NCBI GenBank assembly: GCA_014382645.1
Contig: JACNJI010000172.1
Span: forward strand, 1-9,807
Length of the DNA stretch: 9,807 bases
Direction: 5' to 3'
Origin: Verrucomicrobiota bacterium
GTDB lineage: Bacteria > Verrucomicrobiota > Verrucomicrobiia > Opitutales > Seribacteraceae
In this document: piece by piece, positions 5,748 to 9,807 of the stretch
How positions within the stretch are numbered: the stretch's first letter is position 1
Layout of the letters: each line of letters begins with the position of its first letter
Notes under the pieces: model-generated
Databases searched by the model: none
What the model was told of the DNA's origin: nothing
The model's input: only the letters and a program-made list of their open reading frames with translations
Position numbers and translations under genes: made by a program

Positions 5748-7289
5748 ATGAACAAGTCCCTCATAGTGTCTGTATTTGTACTTTTGCTTGCCCTCGGTAA
5801 CAAGGCCTTTGCCAACAAGCCCAACGTCATCGTCATCATGGCGGACGATCTGGGCTATGGAGACATCGGGTGCTACGGTGCCAAACCGAAGAACCTGAAG
5901 ACTCCGCATATCGATCGCCTAGCCAAAGAAGGACTGCGTTTCACCAATGGGTACTGCTCGGCTTCCACCTGTACCCCTACGCGTTACTCCTTTCTCACAG
6001 GCACCTATGCCTTTCGCGGAAAAAACACCGGAATCGCACCTCCCAGCTCGCCGTTGATCATTCCCAAGGACGTTTACACCCTTCCCGACTTGATGCAAAA
6101 AGCGGGTTACAAGACTGCCGTAGTAGGAAAATGGCATCTTGGGCTAGGAGAAACTGGAGTGGGTCCTCAATGGAATGAGGAACTCAAGCCCGGCCCGCTC
6201 GAGATCGGTTTCGATTACAGCTTTCTTCTTCCCACCACCAACGACCGCGTCCCTCAGGTTTACGTCGAGAACCACCGCGTGCTCAACCTAGACCCCAAGG
6301 ACCCCCTCTGGGTGGGCCGGAAGAAACCCAGCCCGGATCACCCAACCGGAGTCACCCATCGAAAGACCTTGAAGATGGACTGGAGCCATGGACACAACTC
6401 GACCATCCACAACGGGATTAGCCGGATCGGTTTCTATACCGGCGGGCATGCAGCCCGCTTCAGAGACGAGGATCTGGCTGACAAATGGGTCGAGAAATCA
6501 AACGAGTGGATCGCCAAGAACAAGGATAACCCCTTCTTCCTCTTTTTCGCCTCCCATGACTTGCACGTTCCCCGTATTCCGCACGAACGCTTCCAGGGCA
6601 AATCCGGAATGAGCTATCGTGGAGACGTCATTGTCCAGCTCGACTGGTGCGTGGGCGAATTGATCAAGACCCTTAAGAAACATGACTTGGAAAAAGACAC
6701 CCTAGTCGTTTTCTGCTCGGACAACGGGCCGGTCGGGGACGATGGGTACAAGGATGAAGCTCTCGAGAAGATGGGCGACCACAAGCCCGCCGGCCCCTAC
6801 GGCGGCGGCAAGTACAGCGTGCTTGAGGGGGGAACCCGCACACCCTTCATCACCTACTGGCCCGGGACCATCGAGCACGGGGTCTCCGACAAGATGGTCT
6901 GCACCATCGACTTCGCGACCAGCCTCGCCAACCACCTAAAGGTTGAAATCCCCGAGGAGGCCTGCCTCGACAGCCTCGACGTCATGGATGCTCTTCTGGG
7001 CAAAAAGGGAGCAAAGGGGCGTACCCACCTGGTCCAGCAGGACAACGGACGGGGAGGCAACTACGGCTATCGCGTGGGCAACTGGAAACTGCAACGCCAC
7101 GACTCCAAGAAAAAGCGAAATGTCGTGGTCAACCAGAAACTTGCGAATTCCCCAGCACCCCGGCTGGCCCTTTATGACCTGAGTAAGGATCCACGGGAAA
7201 AAAACAACTTGGCGGAGAAGAATCCCGAGATACTTAAAAAGATGAAGAACGAATTACAAAAGATCTTGGACGACGGGCGATCGCGCTAG
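5748..7289 (+). CDS. Secreted formylglycine-dependent sulfatase (arylsulfatase family, S1)
   Basis: The product hydrolyses sulfate esters, probably on a polysaccharide or glycoside; the substrate cannot be read from the sequence. From the ATG at 5748 it has 513 residues, the normal length. The signal peptide is MNKSLIVSVFVLLLALGNKAFA. Sulfatase landmarks are in order: metal-binding D33/D34 in IMADDLGYGD; the maturation signature CTPTR with C75 as the residue oxidised to formylglycine and R79; GKWHLG with K128 and H130; HDLHVP with H273; CSDNG with D325 and N326; and K355 in GGGKYSVLEGGTRTP. The C-terminal subdomain is complete, with YRVGNWKLQR and LYDLSKDPREKNNLAEKNPE, as in type I sulfatases. 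A TTG 30 bases upstream would extend the frame, but it would put charged and polar residues before the signal peptide. The gene follows the aminopeptidase by 97 bases. A formylglycine-generating enzyme or anSME must be encoded elsewhere. Confidence 0.96.
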   Translation: MNKSLIVSVFVLLLALGNKAFANKPNVIVIMADDLGYGDIGCYGAKPKNLKTPHIDRLAKEGLRFTNGYCSASTCTPTRYSFLTGTYAFRGKNTGIAPPSSPLIIPKDVYTLPDLMQKAGYKTAVVGKWHLGLGETGVGPQWNEELKPGPLEIGFDYSFLLPTTNDRVPQVYVENHRVLNLDPKDPLWVGRKKPSPDHPTGVTHRKTLKMDWSHGHNSTIHNGISRIGFYTGGHAARFRDEDLADKWVEKSNEWIAKNKDNPFFLFFASHDLHVPRIPHERFQGKSGMSYRGDVIVQLDWCVGELIKTLKKHDLEKDTLVVFCSDNGPVGDDGYKDEALEKMGDHKPAGPYGGGKYSVLEGGTRTPFITYWPGTIEHGVSDKMVCTIDFATSLANHLKVEIPEEACLDSLDVMDALLGKKGAKGRTHLVQQDNGRGGNYGYRVGNWKLQRHDSKKKRNVVVNQKLANSPAPRLALYDLSKDPREKNNLAEKNPEILKKMKNELQKILDDGRSR

Positions 7290-7329
7290 GTTCCAAATAA
7301 AAAGCGATAGTTCTCCCACAAAAGCCCAA

Positions 7330-7941
7330 ATGCGTTATCTTGTTGTTGCCACACTTTGGGCAACCATCTCATCCCATGCCACGACTAGGGGATTTGCAGA
7401 TTCCGAAAACTCCTGGGAGTCATCTGAGGATTCAGGCAATGGCTGGAGACAATCCAGTCGGTTCGGACTGTATGACGAAACCCTCACCTCATGGATCTAT
7501 CATCAGGATCATGACTGGTTGTACCGACACTCGGAAAACACCGAATCGATTTGGCTATACGATCCAGTGCTTGGCTGGCTTTGGACGACTGATTCGATCT
7601 ATCCTTTCCTCTATCAGTATTCGGGATAGGAGTGACTCTATTACATAGTGGGAAGCTCCAACCCCAGAACCTTTTACGATTACAATCAGTTGAAGGTCAG
7701 AAATGAGGATGCATTGAAAGTCTCCAGTTCTTCCTCGACCTCCTACGAATGGGACCCTGTTGTTCATCTCTATCCGGGCACGGACTGGAATGTGTCCGAC
7801 ATTGCAGTGAATTTTCGTTGGAAACGCCTTCTCCAGCAGGACAACCAAGACCAATACGTCGCCGCCCTAACCTTCCGCTTGCAAATGAGGACACCATGCA
7901 AAACGATCCTCAAAAAGGGAGATCTACACAATGATTGCTAG
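7330..7941 (+). pseudogene. Broken secreted Trp/Tyr-rich module protein, two in-frame stops
   Basis: The ATG at 7330 opens a signal peptide (MRYLVVATLWATISSHA) and then a Trp/Tyr-rich module: SSRFGLYDETLTSWIYHQDH, DWLYRH, SIWLYDPVLGWLWTTDSIYP, FLYQYSG. TAG at 7627-7629 then stops the frame. After GAG comes TGA at 7633-7635, and the same frame resumes at once with LYYIVGSSNPRTFYDYNQ, to about 7689. From memory, Verrucomicrobiota secreted proteins end in just this module, with WLYY and a Pro-Arg-(F/W)-(F/Y)-Y segment after the YPFLY part. The expected Trp fits a TGG-to-TGA change, and the TAG is one base from several sense codons. The frame then runs open to TAG at 7939, but residues after about 7690 (NEDALKVSSSSSTSYEWDP) do not resemble the module. 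I read this as a gene inactivated by two point mutations. A truncated 99-residue product is the alternative. It starts 40 bases after the sulfatase stop. Confidence 0.75.
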
Positions 7942-8179
7942 GGATTTGCTTTTTTTGTGGCCGATTGAGGGCACCGTTGAGGGGATACAGGGGGGACCTC
8001 TATCATCGTCACATGGGAATACACGCTGTACATGGCAATCCGGCACGCACTTGTTCGACGAAGACTAGGTGTTCGTGCTCGACGGCGACCCAGGTCTCGG
8101 CCTGCGTCTGACCGATCTCCACGGATACCATTATATTGACGACCAGCTTACGGGAAGAACCTCTTGCAGGTTGTTATGA
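7931..8179 (+). pseudogene. Unrecognised reading frame interrupted by TAG, possible gene remnant
   Basis: From ATG at 7931 a frame reads MIARDLLFLWPIEG and so on, up to GTHLFDED. It hits TAG at 8066-8068 and then continues as VFVLDGDPGLGLRLTDLHG and YHYIDDQLTGRTSCRLL to TGA at 8177-8179. The part from about 8030 to 8150 looks protein-like (alternating hydrophobic and acidic residues, few rare codons), but I recognise no family. It may be the remnant of a gene decaying alongside the neighbouring module gene. It could also be chance, since 83 codons with one stop is not strong proof. Confidence 0.3.
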
Positions 8180-8202
8180 ATCAACCGAATCAGGTTCTTC
8201 CC
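8152..8202. repeat. Nested long hairpin (11-bp perfect outer arms)
   Basis: GGGAAGAACCT at 8152-8162 is exactly mirrored by AGGTTCTTCCC at 8192-8202. Inside, GGTTG at 8169-8173 pairs with CAACC at 8182-8186 around an 8-base loop, leaving a 6/5 internal loop. The whole element spans 51 bases and has no T run on either side, so it is not a standard intrinsic terminator. It could be a structured leader, a repeated palindromic element or a mobile-element end. It lies about 100 bases before the second sulfatase gene. Confidence 0.7.
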
Positions 8203-8223
8203 TTCACCTGATCCGTTCGACAA

Positions 8224-8268
8224 ATCTTCTTGATCAAGGAAAGATCTTACACGGCAATCTACTTGCCG
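8224..8268. repeat. Two further palindromes upstream of the second sulfatase
   Basis: CTTGATCAAG at 8229-8238 is a perfect 10-base palindrome, flanked by ATCTT (8224-8228) and AAGAT (8241-8245), which extend the dyad with a 2-base bulge. CGGCAA at 8252-8257 then pairs with TTGCCG at 8263-8268 around TCTAC. Both lie within 80 bases of the sulfatase start and could be operators or leader hairpins. Confidence 0.45.
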
Positions 8269-8287
8269 GAAAACGAGCGTGCACCCT

Positions 8288-8291
8288 AGGA
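8288..8291 (+). promoter_or_regulatory. Shine-Dalgarno AGGA for the second sulfatase
   Basis: AGGA lies 8 bases before the ATG at 8300. It favours that ATG over the in-frame GTG at 8279 and ATG at 8291. It is the only convincing Shine-Dalgarno sequence before a plus-strand gene in this window. Confidence 0.5.
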
Positions 8292-8299
8292 TGGGTCGG

Positions 8300-9673
8300 A
8301 TGAAAGCCTGCCTGCTCCTCTTTCTTTTTCCCCTGCTTTTATGCGGTCAAATTCTCGACCGAACGTACGTCGTTCTCTTCATGGCGGACGACATGGGCAT
8401 GGGGGACACCTCCGCCTATCAATTCTTAACCAAGAACACGGACGAGCAACAACTCAAGACCCCGGCCATGCAAAGGTTGGCCAACATGGGAATGCTCTTC
8501 ACAGACGCCCATACCCCGTCCTCCCGTTGCACCCCGACTCGCTACGGTTTGCTCACAGGTCGCTATCCTTGGCGGGCCCGGATGAAGCATTGGGTACTCT
8601 TCGGAGTGCAGGGAGATCCCCTGATCGAGTCCGACCGCCCAACCCTAGGAACACTCTTTCGTTCGCAAGGCTATGCCACCGCCATGGTGGGTAAATGGCA
8701 CCTCGGTCTGCGCTATACCCGCACGGATGACAAACCCGCGGCCGGCTGGGAAGATGCGGATCTGAGTAAGAAGGTCTTCGACGGTCCATATCAGCATGGG
8801 TTCGACTTTGCCCGGTTTACTTCCCGATCGCACGGCACCTCAGGACCGGATGCCAAGATTACGGGGACAAAAACGGGCAAGAGGAAGAAAGGGGATAGAA
8901 ACACCCCAACCCAATCGATCGGGCCAGGCCACGTTCACGAAGAAACCTCCGTAAGCGCGAACGGACAAGGCAAGCAACTCCATAAGGACGGGTCCAATGC
9001 CTATGACCTTCACTCCCTCGGTAGCCGACACTCCGATCACGCCATCTCTTTTCTCGACGATCACCTCGCTGGAAAGACCTCTTCCGGGAAACCCGTCTTT
9101 CTCTATTACCCGAGCAATTCCAACCACGGTCCCTACACCCCGGACAAGAAAATCGGGGGGGAAGCAGTCAAGGGAGCCGGACGCTCCATGTCCGGTCAAC
9201 CAGTCTCGGTACGTCTAGATTACATATACGAGAACGACGTCGCCCTCGGTCGCCTGCTGGATTACTTGGAAAAGACGGATGACCCTAGGCGCAAGGGAAG
9301 GAAGTTGATGGAGAACACCATCGTGATCTTCACCTCGGACAATGGAGCAGAGGTCAAAGAAAAGACAGCCACCGGACCCGTTCGAAGCAACAAGGGGAGC
9401 TGCTACGAAGGGGGACATCGCGTTCCTTTCATCGTTTCCTGGCCCCAAGGCAAGGTGGGGGATGGAAACCCAAATACGGCAGGCAAAAAAAGCGACCAAC
9501 TGATCGGCCTGCAAGATTTATTCGCCACCTTCTCGGATGTTATGGGCGTTGCCCTGCCCGACTTACGAAAAGGGAAAACGGGCGCCGAGGACAGCCTAAG
9601 CCTTCTGCAAGCATGGCGGGGCAAACAGCTTCCGAATCGACCCCTGTTCTTCCACGACCACCAGGAAAGCTAA
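8300..9673 (+). CDS. Second secreted formylglycine-dependent sulfatase, C-terminally truncated
   Basis: From ATG 8300 the product has 457 residues. A very hydrophobic signal (MKACLLLFLFPLLLCGQ) has a Cys, but its LLLC context is a poor lipobox. Landmarks are FMADDMGMGD (D30, D31), RCTPTR with C77 for formylglycine and R81, GKWHLG (K132, H134), SNHGP (H276), TSDNG (D347, N348) and SNKGSCYEGGHRVP (K365). All main catalytic residues are therefore present. A Lys/Arg/Thr-rich insert at about 183-230 (TGTKTGKRKKGDRN) probably forms a surface loop. The frame ends abruptly at TAA after FFHDHQES, where related sulfatases run on for the C-terminal sheet and the LYDL-x(2)-DP-x-E segment, about 80-100 residues. 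Sequence beyond the stop still looks like the family. It may be a recent nonsense mutant, and whether the short form folds is doubtful. It is only distantly similar to the first sulfatase, so it is not a recent duplicate. The substrate is unknown. Confidence 0.88.
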   Translation: MKACLLLFLFPLLLCGQILDRTYVVLFMADDMGMGDTSAYQFLTKNTDEQQLKTPAMQRLANMGMLFTDAHTPSSRCTPTRYGLLTGRYPWRARMKHWVLFGVQGDPLIESDRPTLGTLFRSQGYATAMVGKWHLGLRYTRTDDKPAAGWEDADLSKKVFDGPYQHGFDFARFTSRSHGTSGPDAKITGTKTGKRKKGDRNTPTQSIGPGHVHEETSVSANGQGKQLHKDGSNAYDLHSLGSRHSDHAISFLDDHLAGKTSSGKPVFLYYPSNSNHGPYTPDKKIGGEAVKGAGRSMSGQPVSVRLDYIYENDVALGRLLDYLEKTDDPRRKGRKLMENTIVIFTSDNGAEVKEKTATGPVRSNKGSCYEGGHRVPFIVSWPQGKVGDGNPNTAGKKSDQLIGLQDLFATFSDVMGVALPDLRKGKTGAEDSLSLLQAWRGKQLPNRPLFFHDHQES

Positions 9674-9739
9674 GAGTGGGCCGCCTCCGCCACTCGGCTC
9701 GTAAACCCCCAGGCGGGGAAGAAAACCGTTCCCGGGTAA
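9674..9739 (+). pseudogene. In-frame continuation beyond the second sulfatase's TAA
   Basis: Directly after TAA (9671-9673) the same frame stays open for 21 codons (EWAASATRLVNP, then QAGKKTVPG) to TAA at 9737-9739. The RL-x-NP and GK-x-VPG pattern fits, from memory, what normally follows the HDHxE segment in related sulfatases. The TAA is one base from AAA (Lys). After VPG another frame continues as GKGKYASW, so a second lesion (frameshift) near 9735 is possible. The remaining bases to the window end hold nothing else I can identify. Confidence 0.4.
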
Positions 9740-9807
9740 AGGTAAGTATGCTTCCTGGTCTCCCCTACACCACTGGGCACATCCCACCCCGCCGGTCCCC
9801 ACGACCC

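Noticed and set aside
7555..7854. 99-codon minus-strand open frame across the broken module gene
   Set aside because: The plus strand there encodes the recognisable Trp/Tyr module on both sides of the stops; the antisense frame has no identifiable feature.
7627..8068. Stop-codon reassignment or programmed readthrough as an explanation for internal stops
   Set aside because: TAG, TGA and TAA all appear as apparent internal stops, while intact genes in the window use TAG, TGA and TAA normally as terminators. No SECIS-like or pyrrolysine context is evident.
8279..8299. GTG (8279) or ATG (8291) starts for the second sulfatase
   Set aside because: AGGA at 8288-8291 is well spaced only for ATG 8300, which also places the signal peptide at the very N-terminus.

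Overview
The window looks like chromosomal DNA of a Verrucomicrobiota member, probably a marine, Puniceicoccaceae/Opitutae-like bacterium. This is an inference from gene content. It carries two formylglycine-type sulfatases, a Tat-exported NHL-propeller protein, a Trp/Tyr-rich secreted module that I associate with that phylum, and starts that mostly lack a clear Shine-Dalgarno sequence. No 16S rRNA or other marker gene is present, so Planctomycetota or Lentisphaerota cannot be excluded.

Layout. (1) 25-1092 (+) encodes a secreted, very histidine-rich, low-complexity protein, closed by a strong intrinsic terminator at 1122-1150. (2) 1151-1445 has no gene. (3) 3057-1446 (-) is a compact three-gene operon: an ECF-type sigma factor, a small single-pass membrane protein (probable anti-sigma factor) and a secreted charged helical protein resembling DUF3106. 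Both junctions are 4-base ATGA overlaps. (4) 3058-3264 is a divergent control region with a direct repeat and a candidate sigma-gene promoter. (5) 3265-7289 (+) holds a Tat-exported NHL/peptidyl-amidoglycolate-lyase-like propeller, a complete Xaa-Pro aminopeptidase (PepP type) and a complete sulfatase. (6) 7330-8278 is a decayed stretch: a secreted-module gene broken by two in-frame stops, a second unrecognised broken reading frame, and a run of hairpins and palindromes. (7) 8300-9673 (+) is a second sulfatase whose frame is cut by TAA while family-like sequence seems to continue beyond it.

How the parts may work together. The sigma operon looks like an envelope-sensing unit: the membrane protein would hold the sigma factor, and the secreted third protein would act in or be exported to the periplasm. 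The convergent His-rich protein contains two copies of a W-x(2)-MSEKE-type helical unit resembling motifs of the operon's third protein, so the two loci may share a function such as metal or envelope stress. This is the most novel part of the window and remains inference. The downstream genes look like scavenging of sulfated polymers and peptides. The sulfatase maturation enzyme is not in the window.
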